A program made the position numbers and the translations under genes. A DNA stretch of 64,000 nt from assembly GCA_027886175.1 (NCBI GenBank), contig JAJNNQ010000005.1, forward strand, positions 4,242,501-4,306,500, read 5' to 3'. The notes beneath the pieces were generated by a model. That model was not told where the DNA came from and did not search any database. It was given only the letters and a program-made list of their open reading frames with translations. Source of the DNA: Phylloscopus collybita (taxonomy: Eukaryota > Chordata > Aves > Passeriformes > Phylloscopidae). The stretch's first letter is position 1. Every line of letters begins with the position of its first letter. Below are positions 48,070 through 60,979 of this stretch, one piece after another.

Positions 48070-51000
48070 AAGAGATTGTTAAATGTATGGAAACCCTTAT
48101 TGGCTGAATTATATAACTGAATTCATTCAACATGCTCGGTGTATCTTGTTCTCCTTTCAGTATTGCCACTCTGTTCATCACCCCTTTTAGTGCTTTAGGC
48201 ATATGGTGTGCAGTACATCCAGGGAAGTGTCAACAATATGGCATATGTTATACATACTGATCTTGATACACCGTAGAAAATAATGGGCCTAACTTTAAAA
48301 GGCACGGTGCTAAGAATAGAGCGTGCTGCAACATGCAGACAGTGAATCCGCCATGAATGTCATGTTTGAAGACAAAAAGAGCTGTATTTTTCATTACTTT
48401 TGTGGCTTGGTTTGTAGCTTGGCATTGCTGCAGATTAGAAAACGATGGTGAGATGAGTGCAGGCGGGATCTTCACCCGCCTCTTGCTGGAATTCCAGGCT
48501 CTGTAGAGACTTGGGGGTCGGCTTGCCCAGGGTTTGGTGCAGGCAGGAGGGAGCAGGGAAGGCAGGGAGCTGTGGGACCTGCCTACCAGTGCTCCAGGAC
48601 TGCCCCTGTGAGCCAGGATAGGCCCAGCAGGGGCTGTGCTACCGACAGCCATCCATGGGAAGAGACACAGGGAGTGTCCTGATGGGCTTCCAGGAGCCAT
48701 TAGAGGGTCGCATTAGCTCGCCACTTAGCTCTGTCTCCACGCTGCAAATGAGCCTGCACAAGCAGATTGCTACGCTTACATTAAAACCACACTGGTGGAA
48801 ATGAGTCTTTCCAAAGACTCTTCCAAGGCTCTGCCCATTAGGATCTGACTGCGAGATCAGGGCTCTCATCTGGACTCACAGCAGTAAAATGAAGATGAAA
48901 CGCTCTGTTTCTCATTTCTGGATCCTGGACTTACTCAGCTCCCCATTTCACAGGGAATCTTCCGTCCCAGGAACTCTCATTTTTAAATTAGAAAAAAATG
49001 TAAACAGAGGGTCCTTTAGAACACTCATCTTGAAAATTGTTCCAGGGAGTTTCATCTTCAGAATAAATGATTCATACCATCATATAGGTGCATGTGTATC
49101 TGTATGTCTGCATTGCTGTTTATTGTGCTGCACTGGCCTGGCTCGGGAGCTGTAGCATCTGAAGTGCAGAGAAGCAGTGACTGGAGAAAAGGAATATCTT
49201 CTTTCCAACAAAGACCAAATATTTGTCTGTTATCTCTCTGGCCGTTGTAGTGGTTCCTGATATCCACAGAACTGAGCAGATCACCGCGCGGATAAAACAG
49301 CACAACAAAATATTTATTTTTAAGCTTTGTTGAATGCTGAATGTTTGGTACAAGTTTATGAGGGTTAAACATTAATAGCAGATGTTGTTAATGAATAGAA
49401 GGCTTGAGCCAGCTTCTGAGACCTTTGAGTTAGTACATGAATTTTCTGGTTGATGACAATACTTGTAACATGCCTAATTATGAAGTAGTGTTCTAATCAA
49501 GCCTTGAATAACTGAAGAATTTCCCCTCCTCTTTTGCGGTTATTTCAGTGGCACACACACAGATCGCTTCAGTGCCTGTGCTTATTCTTAGTGATTTTTC
49601 TTTTCTTAGAACATTCATTGAGGTTTTTCCCCAAGAAGCACACGTATTCACGCTGAATGTCAGCGCAGCCCAGGCACAGAGGGTGACACGTGCATGGCAC
49701 GTCCCCTCCACCCCGGCCCCACCAGCAGCTGAACTGGTGCCAGCCTCTGAAGTTGTTGTCCCAGTTTGTCACACTTCCAGGTGAAGTACGTGAAAGTGAT
49801 TATAGGTAATAAATATCTCTTTTTTTTTAACTTATTGCAGAGGCAGTTTTTCCCCTGTTAATGAGGGTAATTTGACTTGGTTGAAGGATTGCAGTTCTTA
49901 AGAATTAATGCAGCAATCCAATTCAAAGATTTAAAGAGATCTAAGATTTTTCACAGGTCGTGTGCTAGTGAATGTGCTCCTATCACATAGCAGCTAATGG
50001 ACTTGAACAACAGTCTGTCATTTACTGTTACCTCAGTGTATAGCAGCTTTGCCCTTGATAGCGAGTATACTTTCCCAGCAGTGCAGGTTATTTAGTAGTG
50101 CCGTGTATTTGTAACACTTTTAAGAGACAGTATCCGATTTCTAACAGCCCTAATTACTGGATAAAGCGAGGTTACCTTTCTGACTTTCTTAATTATGTGT
50201 TTGGATCCTAATCTTTGTGAGCCTAAAGTGGTTTAGGTTCTAGTAGCTGACTCCTCATTTTTTTTTGGATTTATCTCTGTGTATACACATCTATAAAATA
50301 ATTTCTGAGTTGCATTTTCCCTGTATCAGTGCTCAAAGGTTAATTCTGTAAATACTGAAGTGTTAGGCACTAGTCTTCATAAGGTCCCCTTGTTTTTAGG
50401 GATGCATTATTACCTCTTAACAGTGTTTTGTAATGACTTATTTGTAAATGCTGTTGGAAATGCTTTAATTTCTTGATCCTATTATGTTCCTGGATATGAA
50501 AAATCCTATTGTAAGGTAATTAGAAGGATTCTCTTCTATTTAAATGTGTGTTCTCTAGACAGTGTCACTCTATACTCTGCACACAAGAACCTTTGTTCCT
50601 TAATTAGAAAAAGGACTAGAGCTCATTAATTGTGGGTACAAAGTGATGTCTGCTCAAATGGAGAAGCAATAATACAGTTTAAATAATGATTGATCCTACA
50701 TTTTAAGTCTTACACTATTTCGTACTGATAGTGATAAATAAGCAACATACAATGCAGGTTGCGAAGCAATGTGTGAAGATTTTTATTGAAAAATCTCTTT
50801 TTGCAAGGATAAACCTGTGTCGGGCACAATAAATAAAGGATGGATGGTACATACACGGCGTCTGCCGTTTAGGAAAGTCAGCATTTGTCAACAGAGCACT
50901 GTAGCAATAGCTGAGATACTTGAGTTCACTCCACCCCATACTTCAGAAAATGAAATAATTGTGAGAGCTGTGCAGTCAAAAGCAGTTTGGATCTTGGCCT

Positions 51001-52840
51001 TACAGGGCTATTATTGTGATGAAAATAATTTTTTAATTACTGCTCACAAACAGGATGAGTTATACATGTTTGAGTATTTTGCAGGGGTTTTTTTCTCTTG
51101 GAGACAACTGTACTTTGTTCCCTGAATTTCACCATCTCCCTGGCGTCCCCTTGGGAGGAGAAGGATGGACTTGGGAAGTTCAACCCAGGACCCTTCACCA
51201 AAAGGCTTTGGTTTGTGTGGTGGCTACAGAAGCCCTGAAATGTGCACTGCAGGGTGAGCTCCCAGCAATGGCCCTTCCCAAAAATCAGGAGTGTGTTTGT
51301 GCTGAGCTTGGCAGTCCCACTGCCCAGGTGGGATGCCACAGGATGGTGCCAGTGGGGCTTTGGAGTTTGGGTCCTATCAGCTGAGGCTGGGCTGGGCAGA
51401 GCAAATCCTTGGGGGTGATGCCCCTGTGGCTCCCCAGCCTGCAGCTCCATCTCCTCCACAAATCCAGCAGTGCCCATTCCTCTCCTTGCCCCGCCTTGTG
51501 TCAAAGACTTAAGAAAGAGAAAACTCGTCTAATTTTTCTAACCCTGATGAAAGCATGCATTAAGAAGGCAAACCTTTCCCATATGAAGAACAGGAAAGTT
51601 GGAAGATGAGGCTTGATTTCCTGCTGTATTCCACAAATCAAAATGGTTAGTGCTAGACTGGGATACATATTTCACTCAAAGCATATTGGCACTGAAAGAA
51701 CCCCAGGAAACGTGGGGTTTCTTGCTATCCTTCTCTGCTGTATTCCTCTTGGTGGGAAAGAAAAATAGTTTTTAAAAGATAAAAAACCTGTTCTTCAATT
51801 GACTATGCAAAAATCTTATTGCGGTATTTATTCCAAACCTGCACACATAATGTTCAGTCAAGGAGAAAACAGCAAAAAACAGTTGTTGATGGACTTAGGC
51901 GAGAACTGGATTAAATAAGCATTAGTCTACTGAAGCTGATTACAGGAATATGAAAATGCAGTATCTTAATGGTACATATTTTCATGTGGCAGCTCAGTTG
52001 CCTTTCATTTTGCAGCTAATATGTCTATTCTTATGAGTCATTTACTTCTTTAATTACCTTTTGCAGGCAAGGCACCATGGTATATTAATGTGAATGATTT
52101 TTACTGCCAGTTTATCATACAATGCCCCAGAAGTTGAAAGGCGTAATTGACTTGGAAGAGCAGCTCATGAAGGAAACAATATTTAGTTGACAGTTTTCCT
52201 TGTACTCTCTGTTGACGTTTATGAGTTTACACTATGCTAAAGGAGTAATAAACACAATTTTCTTTCAATAACAGGAAAGAGTCGCTTTTAAAATACATTT
52301 GTGGAAAACAGATTTGTTCATTTCTTGAATAATATAAAATAATGCGTTTTCAGTGATGAGATGTATATAAGACTGTCAATTGAATTAAACCTCGGAAGGT
52401 GCATTTATAACCTGCCTTAGAGCGTTAAAAGGTATTAGGGTGCATATGAATCGAATCAGTTAGATGAATATTTAAATTACACACAGATTTGGATAAATCA
52501 TATTCAGATCTACACGTTAGATTATTTGGTGGCCTTCCCTTGCCGTGGAGGGTGAAAGTTTGAAGTGGGAATATGAGGGACAGAGGCTCTGTTTCTGTAG
52601 ATGGAAGAACTCTCATCAGAAAGCTCCTGATAAACCCCGATTAGAGGATTATTGCAGAAACTTTCTATAACTTTCCTAGAGCCAGAGGCTTGAGGAAGGT
52701 TTAAAATCAGCTTTGCAATCCGTCAAAGTCCATTTTCTCCTGGAATGCTACTTTTATTGAAATGACCTTGTCAAATCGCAAATTCTTTTTCCCAGTCATC
52801 CCCAGGACCGTGCGCAGGTATGATTAATCATCCCATCCCG
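48070..52840. other. Intronic sequence, nothing definite
   Basis: No exon or named repeat. 49,790-50,720 and 51,760-52,520 are AT-rich and free of simple-sequence decay. 51,120-51,500 is GC-richer with chance frames on both strands. Confidence 0.45.
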
Positions 52841-52849
52841 CTTTAATTA

Positions 52850-53125
52850 ATTTAAAGGCGCCCATGGCCGCGGCGGGAGGAGACGCCGGCTGGCGAGGGC
52901 AGCGCTTCCCCGCTCGGCTCGCAGGGAGTTAAAACTTTTCACAGTTTTCCCGATTGTTTGCAGTTCAGCCCTCTGCAACATAATGAAAGTTTTCGAGCCA
53001 TCTGTTGTTAAGCTGGCGGTGAGCAAGGCCAGTATATCCAAACAAAGTGCTGGCCTGCTGTAAACTGAACCTGTCAGTTTAGCATAGCTGGGCTGACCTC
53101 CCCGGGCGCGGGGCAGCGGGTACCA
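52850..53125. promoter_or_regulatory. CpG-dense block with forkhead-type motifs, candidate internal promoter or enhancer
   Basis: About eleven CpGs lie within roughly 75 bp at 52,857-52,922 (GGCGCC, CCGCGGCGGG, ACGCCGG and others), with a second small cluster at 53,101-53,121. Between them are GATTGTTTGCAG at about 52,952-52,963 and CCAAACAAAG at about 53,038-53,047, both forkhead-type (TGTTTGC / CAAACA), and a perfect 8-bp inverted repeat. No TATA box is present. The block stands out sharply from the AT-rich flanks. Confidence 0.45.
53061..53081. repeat. Perfect 8-bp inverted repeat with 5-nt spacer
   Basis: TAAACTGA (53,061-53,068) and TCAGTTTA (53,074-53,081) flank ACCTG. The arrangement would suit a dimeric DNA-binding protein or a small hairpin. 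Confidence 0.85.
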
Positions 53126-53249
53126 GGCACTGGCTGCCTGCTCAGCTTCCAGGGGAACTTCTTGGGGGGACCGTGTTTACTTTTTCCACTTAGCGTTCCT
53201 CCCACAGGCTTGGACTAGTTTATACTAAATCTTTAAATTGACACTGTTC

Positions 53250-53421
53250 TATTTTTTTTTTTTCCTTCTTTCCCCCTATTCTGAACTTTCTCCTTTTTTT
53301 TTTTTTTTCTTAATCTTTAAGGCCGTACAGAAAAAAAAAAAAAATCTATTAAAACCCCACAGTGGCTGGAATTTGAGCTTTTAAGGAGGTGATGGGCAGG
53401 GATGGGGGGGTGGGGGGGGTA
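53250..53421. repeat. Cluster of homopolymer runs (T, A, G)
   Basis: T runs at about 53,252-53,263 and 53,294-53,308, an A run at about 53,331-53,344 and a G-rich stretch at 53,404-53,420 lie within 170 nt. No transposon body is recognised beside them. Confidence 0.85.
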
Positions 53422-53424
53422 GGG

Positions 53425-56400
53425 ACGACACAGGACAACAACTTCTGTGATTCTATAACTCTGTGTGTGCATGTGTGCCGGCGAGATTTTCTCTCAAAAG
53501 AAAAAGGCATGTTCCCAAGTATCCCAGCTTGCTTTCCAGCTCCTATTGTTCCCTTTGTTCTGTATTATTTAAGATCAGTTACTCATTTGCTTCAGAGGAT
53601 TGGGAATAGCAGGCAAGGTGGAGCGGAGCAGCCAGCATCTATTGTCTTCCTGGGAGCCACAGTTTGCATCCAGAGTGGCTGGAGCAGCCTCCCTCCTGCT
53701 TCTGTTTGCTTCTGTTAAAGGGGTTGGTAGCTCCAGCGAATAGTACTAGAGAATTTGAAACTTTTTTGAGTGGAATTGTCAAGATCAGACTGGAAATGCC
53801 CTTTATTTGCAGGGCTGTGGGGCAGGGAATTGCTTTCCTTTCTCGTTCGTATCAAATACAGGTTAGTTTGGCCTCATCTCTCCTACCTCAGTGTGTTTGT
53901 GCTTTTTCCAGTCTTCTTCTCAGGTTGCCTTCCCTTTTTCCTTCCTCCATAAAGGTTATTTTATTTATTCCTTTTTGTCTGGGATACAACACATGCCATT
54001 TCTCGGCCGTATTCATTCAATACAAGTGATTTTAACTTGTTTTTTAGGATTGGCAACAAAACTTGAAGTTCCTGTGCCAGGAAAGTGACTATTTGGTATT
54101 ACCTCCTTTCAGTGTTTGTTTTTTGGACTAGACCTACAGTAAATACCTTTATGCTACCGCTGCTGCCAAATTCAGCCTTTGCTTTCTACACTTGTGCTGT
54201 ACCTGCTCCCTGGTCTTTGGCTGGTTTCAAGTGTGTTTTACTTACCTCATGATTCTTGGAAAGCAAAACTGATCCTCAGTGACCCCGAATGCTGCAGTTC
54301 TCAGTCAGGAGGAGTTTTGCCTGAGGAAGAGCTGCTGAATTTGTGCCGTGCGTGAAACCAAACCGTGCCTTTGCAAAACAGCGTCACAGCCAGTCCGTAT
54401 CTTAACAGTGTGGTGCAAATGCCCTGGAAGCTCTGGAAAAGCAGTAAAAGTACTTGGCCTTTCCAGAAGACCCTTCCAAGGACTTGTGCCAGTGCCCACC
54501 AGAGGGTAGGAGTGCCCAGGGGATGAGGGGGAAGGAATATGACAGTGGTGAGAAACACTCAATTTTAAATTAAAATGACTGCACTTACGAGGAAACCCCA
54601 TCCAGCTCTAATCTGTTTGTAAGGTGACTGACACATAAAGTGCTTTTTGTTTTAAGGTAGAGGGAAATGCATTCAGGATAGAGTTTCTGGTATAAATGTC
54701 AGGTGCAACGCAGTGCATGCTCACTCAAAAAGTCAAGCAGATAACCTTGGCATTTAGGGACATTGCCTTGTATAAAGTGAAATTGTATTTTGTTTTTAAA
54801 AAGGAGGACTACATTAAGAGGTCACCTATTAGCTGTGTTTTTGCTAGCTGTCTGAAACTCAGCTCTACTGTCTATTAAACTCAAACCACTATGTAAACAT
54901 TCCTGTGTTGTTCCTGGTCTCTACAATGGCCAGGGGGATCAGGTTTCACCTGCCTGCACATCTTCAAGCAATTAAAGCAATTAGCTGGAAGCCATTTCAC
55001 ATTCAAGGTCTACTGTGACATTCAAGTCCAGAAGAAGTCTAGGGGAAAGGGAAAAAGAAGGGTATAAAAGGCCGCTGTGCAGCACATGCACACAAATAAC
55101 CTGTGAGGGGGTTTTGGACTTTACAACAACTTCCAAATGCGGTCACGAGGCTTCGCAGCAGGCAGGCAAAGTTGCTGCTGAGAAAGGGAAAAGATAAAGA
55201 AAAAAACACCTAATGATCCTTTAAATTATACCCAAGTTTTGCGCTGGGAAGGGAGGAGGGGAGGAGAGGGAAATAGCAACATGATTTGGAACAATATTTG
55301 TGTGAAATAATACAGTGTTGGCCTTATTTACTGATATTTCTCCTGGCATGGACATCATATTTTTCTTCTCATTTAGGTGGGGATTTATATTTGGTGTTTA
55401 CATTGTAAAACTACACTCACTCTGGCTAATGTATCCCTTACAATGACATTCAGCTCAGAGTTTAGTGATTCCAGCAGTAAGTCTTGAAAGCTGCTATTTT
55501 TTAAAAGGTTGGAGCAGATTAGTGGTGACCTTAAAAGATTAAACTAGTACAGTTTAAAGATAAATAATCAGCCTTTAGCACATTAGATAGCTACATAAGC
55601 ATGACAGAAGGTGACTTTCTTACAACAGTTTCAGAATCCAGGCAGCATTTTTACATTTGAAACTTGACTAAGGCAGGGAACAGTGGTTTGCAGAAAGCAA
55701 GACATAAACTGATTGCACCACTTCAAATTGGTTAATACAGTTTTAAATCCACAGTTTTCCTGTTGGTTTTATTATTGAGAAGAGGCTAATTTTAAAAGCT
55801 GTGCCTGCTGCAAAAGAAGATCTTGCTTTGCCGTCCTGGAGGGTGTTCTTAATCAGAAATAACCGCAGGCTAAATTATAATGTGGAATCCTGCTGCCCTT
55901 TAACCTAACACTGCTGCTCATTCAGTGTTTGTTAACAAATAGCTCTAAGTACAAAATTGTTTGAGAATTACTTTTTCATTATATTTGCTGACTTCAATTA
56001 GAATAAGAAGCTTATTTGGGGAAGAAAAATTAAAAATGTATGGGTTTCTAGAGAAAGTTTCAGCAATTGTTTCCTGGCAAGTGTCGCCTTCGGAACATAG
56101 CTGTGGACTCGGTGGCACACGTAATTAAATTTAAATAAAATTACCTTCTGAACTAATATTTCTGCACCAGTGGCAGAGGCAGAGCTCAGGAAGATCCCAA
56201 CACTGAGCCCTTGGAAAGATGAACAAGCCAAAATGGTGGCAGGGGCTCAGGCCAGGGCCCCTTTTGCACCTTGCAGGGGGATGCAGTTCCTAACGAAGAG
56301 GCACCAGTTCCCCATCCCTGTGGTGTTGGGGAGGGATGGGCTACAGCTGTGAGTGGCGCAGTGTCCTGTTTTTGTTTCACTTTGTATAACACGTAATTGA

Positions 56401-57270
56401 AACGTACACACGGCAAATTAATTGGTGAGTTGAAGGTAAGAACTGCTGAGTTAGTAGAGACAGCACCAGCCCTGTTCTTTTTTTCCCCTTAAGTTTACAT
56501 GCTGGAGCGGAAACGCCGCGGTGCTCAGAAAGGAGGTGATGCCTCTGTAAAGCAGATCTTTCCAATTTTATTTTTTTTTCTAGCTTAGTCTTCTGTTTCT
56601 ATGATCTGCCTTTTGAACTGTTTTTGTGGCTGATCAGTTCCACCTAATATGTCTCTTGATTTCTGCTATTGTAATACTCAGACGACATGCTGTTCTCTTC
56701 ATTTTTATAAGCTTTAGATGCTCCTGCCTGTCATACTCTGGCGGTTTATCTTCAGCGTCTGGATTTGCTTTCAGACTTGCATGTCTATCAAGCTGCTGTT
56801 GCTTTGAATGTGAGATCAAAAGAAGATGAATTCCAGTAAAAAAATTTCCTTGTATGAAGAAAAGATTGGGGGCCTATGTAAACATCCCACTGACAGCTCC
56901 CAATGAGTTATTTTAGCAGAGCATTAGCACCCAGAATGACAGACAGTCCAAGACTACATGCTAAATAACAAATCAGTCCCTTCAGTGGCAGCAGCACGTT
57001 GCCACAACAGCAATACATTTTCTAAAGGAATCCTGTGCCTCTTTTTTATTGAATATGGCTGTTCGACTGCTCATCTCTTCACGAGCTGCCTTTGAGTGCC
57101 AGCCCCAGTTTACTTTTTCTTGACAATATCTGTGTCATGTCACCAATATGACAGCAGACAGGGCTTTGATAATTGGGTGGGGAGATGGTTAGTTAGTCAT
57201 CTCCAGCTAAATAGGTAGTTTGTTTTAGGGAGGGGAAGGAGATGACGAAGGAGGGGTGGCATCTGCCGGA
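53425..57270. other. Intronic sequence, nothing definite
   Basis: No coding exon or confident transposon. 55,300-56,160 and 56,560-57,150 are AT-rich and repeat-free and could hold conserved elements. Frames here are short and unremarkable. Confidence 0.45.
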
Positions 57271-57279
57271 ATGCTGAAG

Positions 57280-58520
57280 TTACACTTTGGGGGATGCTGA
57301 ATGCAAGTCCCTGCGCCCAGGAGAAGTTGTGGTTTTTTGGGCGGCTGTTTATATTTCAGTTCACGCAGTTAGAGAAAACAGCTCTGCAGCCCGGCCAGCC
57401 TCCCGAGCCAGTTTCCAGAGCAAGTCACAGCACTGTCGAGGGTAGGAACATCAAGCTTGGCTGGACTTCCGTGCAAATCCGAATTTGCCTAGATACAGAA
57501 GCGAGGTGTGCTTCTGGCTGCCGTTGGGTCTAGTTGGGGACATAAATTAGTTCTGCTTGTTTCTGCTCACAGATGGGGGTGGTTTAATAGTGCAGATTCG
57601 CTAGATTTTTGTGCCGGCTGTAGTGCTAAACCCAACTTTGAGATTACCTGTGAGCTCCAGCTGATCTCGCCGCTTCACAAGGGAAGAATTAGGGAAGGAA
57701 TGCTTTGCGGTTTCTTTGTCATTTAGTAAAAGCAGAGGTTGCTACTGTGGAGGCAGAGCCCGGTGGCTGCCGCGAAGGGCAGTGCTCCAGCGTCTCCCTC
57801 CAGCCTGCGCTCCGGCTGCACGGCACTTCCTGTTTATTCAAACATCTTTTTACCATTCTTCAGCCCCCGCTTCACAGAAACAGCCAGAAACATCTCCAGC
57901 GTGAAGACGGAAATCTAAAGGCAGACAGTAAGAGCTCACTCTGTTAAACTCTTCATTTTTTTTTTTTTTCTGCGAGCGCTCAGAGGAAAGGAGCGTGCAG
58001 GCAGGGCTGAACTTTGAACGCGCTGCCTTGAGCCGGCAGCTTGGAGCGCAGGAGAGGGGAATTGCTTTGGCTTGGAGCAAAAGCAGCCAGTTCAGGTTGT
58101 TTATGGCGGTGTTGACAAGGGTGGGGTTTTTGGCATGGCTTTGGAGAACTGTGGCGAGGACTGCGTCCTCTTTTGGGGCGCCTGTCACCTTGCGATGCCC
58201 CTCTGGCACGGGAGCAGCCGTGTGCCACCATCCCCGCCAGATGCTGCAGCTTATCCTGCAGAACTGCCAAAAATACCTAAACAACAACCCCCCCTCCAAG
58301 AAAGGGAAACGTGGCTGCTGCTCTGGGCAGCAAAAGTGGCACGAACCCACCGAGTGGCTTTTTTTTGTTTTCGGCGAATTGTTTGCATCGTGGCTCTGGC
58401 ACCGCATGCAAACCAGCCTCGCTAATATTTGTACCAATTTCATGCTAATAAAAATCAGGCTGCTGAGACAAGCATGGCTATTATCTCATTCATATGACTA
58501 TTGTTTAGACCTGTGGTACT
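57280..58520. promoter_or_regulatory. GC/CpG-rich region, candidate internal promoter and enhancer
   Basis: CpG is raised at 57,370-57,520, 57,760-57,810 and 57,970-58,240. Donor-like GTAAGA lies at 57,928 after an exon-like purine-rich stretch. The 3' end (58,375-58,510) is AT-richer with octamer-like TTTGCATCG, GCATGCAAA and TAATATTTG words. Frames are open on both strands (187 codons on +, 197 on -), which reflects stop-poor composition, since neither translates to a recognisable domain. FOXP1 is known in mammals to use internal promoters for shorter isoforms; this is a candidate for one. Confidence 0.4.
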
Positions 58521-58529
58521 ACAAAAGGA

Positions 58530-60110
58530 AAGGGAAAGCGTGCTCACGCCGGGTGTAATGGTTGTTAACTTCTCACGTGAGGGATTTTCTCTGCAGTTTT
58601 TCAGTATTAATGATTGTTGTATGAATGGTCTTCAGGGGTTGTTGGAAGATAGTGTAGATCCTCTGGGTAATCCATGTCACAACACGGATGCTGGATTTTT
58701 CCCCCTCTGTTCAAGTGACTTAAAAAACTGCTTGATATTTCTCAGTGGTTTCTCCCCCCCTCCCACAAAAGTCCACTGAAATAGCAGGTAACTTTTTTTT
58801 TTTTGAGAAAACCCATCCTCCTTGAGGCTTTTCCTGCCTCTCCAAGATCCAAATACACTTTAAAATTTTAAACTGTAAACCCCCATCTTCCTAGAAAAGA
58901 GAGCAAGAGAGAGAGAAATCAAGCTGTGTGTTCAGCCAAACCGCAAGTACAACAAACATATTTTGAAAATATATTGCTAGTCTGGCTTTTTAATGTTCAG
59001 AAGTTGTTCTACTTTGCAGAAAAAAAAAATGGTGTTTGCAACTGCCTTAAGGACAATTTGTTTAACAGTAGGAGTAATTTCATGGGGAAAATGGAAAGAG
59101 TGACTGAAGTTATTTACTCAGATGTTAGTGTAGGTGTGGGGCAGAAAACTCTCTGTGGGAACAGTGGGCTGCTTTTCTTGGTATCTTAGTCTATTTGATG
59201 ACCATCAAATTTCCCAGCTCACTGGTTTTGTTTTTTCTGGATGGCATGTTTGATTATTTATCAGAAGGGAAAGGGAGTAGCTGAAGCAAATAAACATGTG
59301 ACCAAGCTGTGTTTTGTTTTCCACTCAGAAGGCCATGCCCTTTAACAGATATACAGAAAATAATAAACGTATTGTTTTATGATAAAAGGAAATTATGTGT
59401 ATCATTTTCTTTAGCAAGGCCATTAACCCCTTGTGTTCGGTGGTCTCCGCCTTCTGGCAGCTTGTTGGGCTTGCAGCTGGGAATTAAAGGCACTTAAACC
59501 CCCCTCTTGCCTGGAACATTTCCATGGATTACTGCTCCGGCCTTTTGGATTTGCTGGATTTATTGCAGAGTCATACAGCCCTGGTTGTCTCCCCGGTCCT
59601 ACTTGGGGTGTGACTGACTAAATGAGAGATGCTTTGAATTTTCAGAAGGGTGCTGATTTCCAAAGAAAACCTTGGCAAGAGATGCTGGGATCTTCCAGCC
59701 TCCAGTGCTGGTGTCTGTGCAGCGCGAGGGGTTGCAGCTGTGTTTGGTCCGTTACAGGCAGTGTCAATTTATGGGATCCTCTTTTAAATGCCAGGTGTCA
59801 AGCATGTAGCATGTAGTATTTCCTTTATAATGCCAGCTTTGGACAATGCTCAATATCTTCCCTTAAAAAAAAAAAAAAAACAACCAACAAACAAATCCCA
59901 AAAAAACCAACCAGCACCCTATAAACTAAATCACTGTCAGGAAGTAAAATACAGGTTAGCTTCATCTCCGGGAAGCATGTTGCATGCTTTAGCTGCTTTT
60001 ATGGGATTAAAAGAAACAAGTTAAGACTGTCATGCACATGAAAGGAAACCGAGATGTGGTTTGCTTCACATTGTGCAGGTAGGTATAAATTTAATAGACT
60101 GACTTGCTTT
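58530..60110. other. Intronic sequence, nothing definite
   Basis: T runs near 57,959-57,970 and 58,793-58,804, a 16-A run at about 59,865-59,880 and a GA-rich stretch near 58,900. No exon or repeat family identified. Confidence 0.45.
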
Positions 60111-60129
60111 CAAAATCTCTCTTTGTCTC

Positions 60130-60226
60130 CCCGAGTCGCATGTCAGTTCCAGCGCGTTGATGAGCTCCGCGGTCTGTAATAGCGCCTGACTGCCGCTGCC
60201 CCGCAGGTGCCGGATTGGCAGGAGGG
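60130..60226. promoter_or_regulatory. Short CpG-rich block
   Basis: About ten CpGs in 90 nt (CCGAGTCGCATG, AGCGCGTTG, CTCCGCGG, AGCGCC, GCCGCTGCC, CCCGCAGG, GCCGG) directly precede the TCC repeat. It is possibly part of a regulatory element, on composition only. Confidence 0.35.
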
Positions 60227-60258
60227 TCCTCCTCCTCCTCCTCCTCCTCCTCCTCCTC
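60227..60258. repeat. (TCC)n microsatellite, about 10.7 units
   Basis: Perfect TCC repeat of 32 nt. On the complementary strand it is a GGA repeat. It gives a chance poly-arginine stretch in a minus-strand frame, which I do not regard as coding. Confidence 0.95.
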
Positions 60259-60259
60259 T

Positions 60260-60975
60260 CAGGGATGTAGGGTTTCCTCTGAGGAAGGGCTTCGCATAAA
60301 GAGAGGGAAAATTTTCCCTGACATCTTGAAGTTGTGATCAAGTCTGTGCATCACTGGTGGGTCTGGGCAGGAGGAGTTGGATGCTTCGCCTTCTGGCTCC
60401 GAGGGGCTCAGCGCTCTCTTGGAGAGCCCAAGTGGATAGCAGGGGCTGGAGCTGGGGGTTTGGGTTGGAGGGAGGAAAAAATGTCAGTCGAAATAGCAGG
60501 GAGAGGAAAGGCTGGCAAAATAAGGACCTGAAACTTAAATGTGATGTAAAGAAGAAAGAGGAAATGAGGAGCTTGAGGCCAGATGACATGGGCAGGGGCT
60601 GGGCCAGGGGATGTTGCTGGTCCCCTTTGCCCAGAAGCGTCCTGAGGGTTGAGGAGGCTCAGGATGGGCTGAGGAATGCGGTTTGGGATCAGAGGTTCAG
60701 GACTGAGGTGCCTGGAAAGACCAAGGAGCAGGAGCAGTTGCATCTTTTGGATAGAGGATCTCTCCAGCCCTTCTGAAGTCCTTGGGCAGAAGCCCGTGAA
60801 GGACCTTTCCATGGGGGAAAATGTCCTCCCAGCCTCCAGCAATTAAATGTTCATGCCCTGAAGCATAAACATTTGTACCTTGATTTCTATTTTTATCTTT
60901 CCAAAGGTAGCTTTAAATGCTCTCAGACTATCTCTGCAAGTGTCTAATCCTTTCTTTGCATCCTCCCCATGCTCT
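60260..60975. other. Intronic sequence, nothing definite
   Basis: GC-richer with overlapping chance frames on both strands (60,357-60,776 + and 60,408-60,842 -). No domain or repeat family recognised. Confidence 0.45.
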
Positions 60976-60979
60976 TGGC

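Noticed and set aside
53442..53466. CR1-like tail words (TTCTGTGATTCTATAAC)
   Set aside because: Only the octamer-like tail is present and the upstream sequence is homopolymer-rich, so it may be chance.
57850..58558. Overlapping 197-codon (-) and 187-codon (+) open frames
   Set aside because: Both strands are open because the region is GC-rich and stop-poor. Neither translation has protein-like domains.
60066..60341. Minus-strand frame with ten consecutive arginines
   Set aside because: The arginines are a by-product of the (TCC)n microsatellite.
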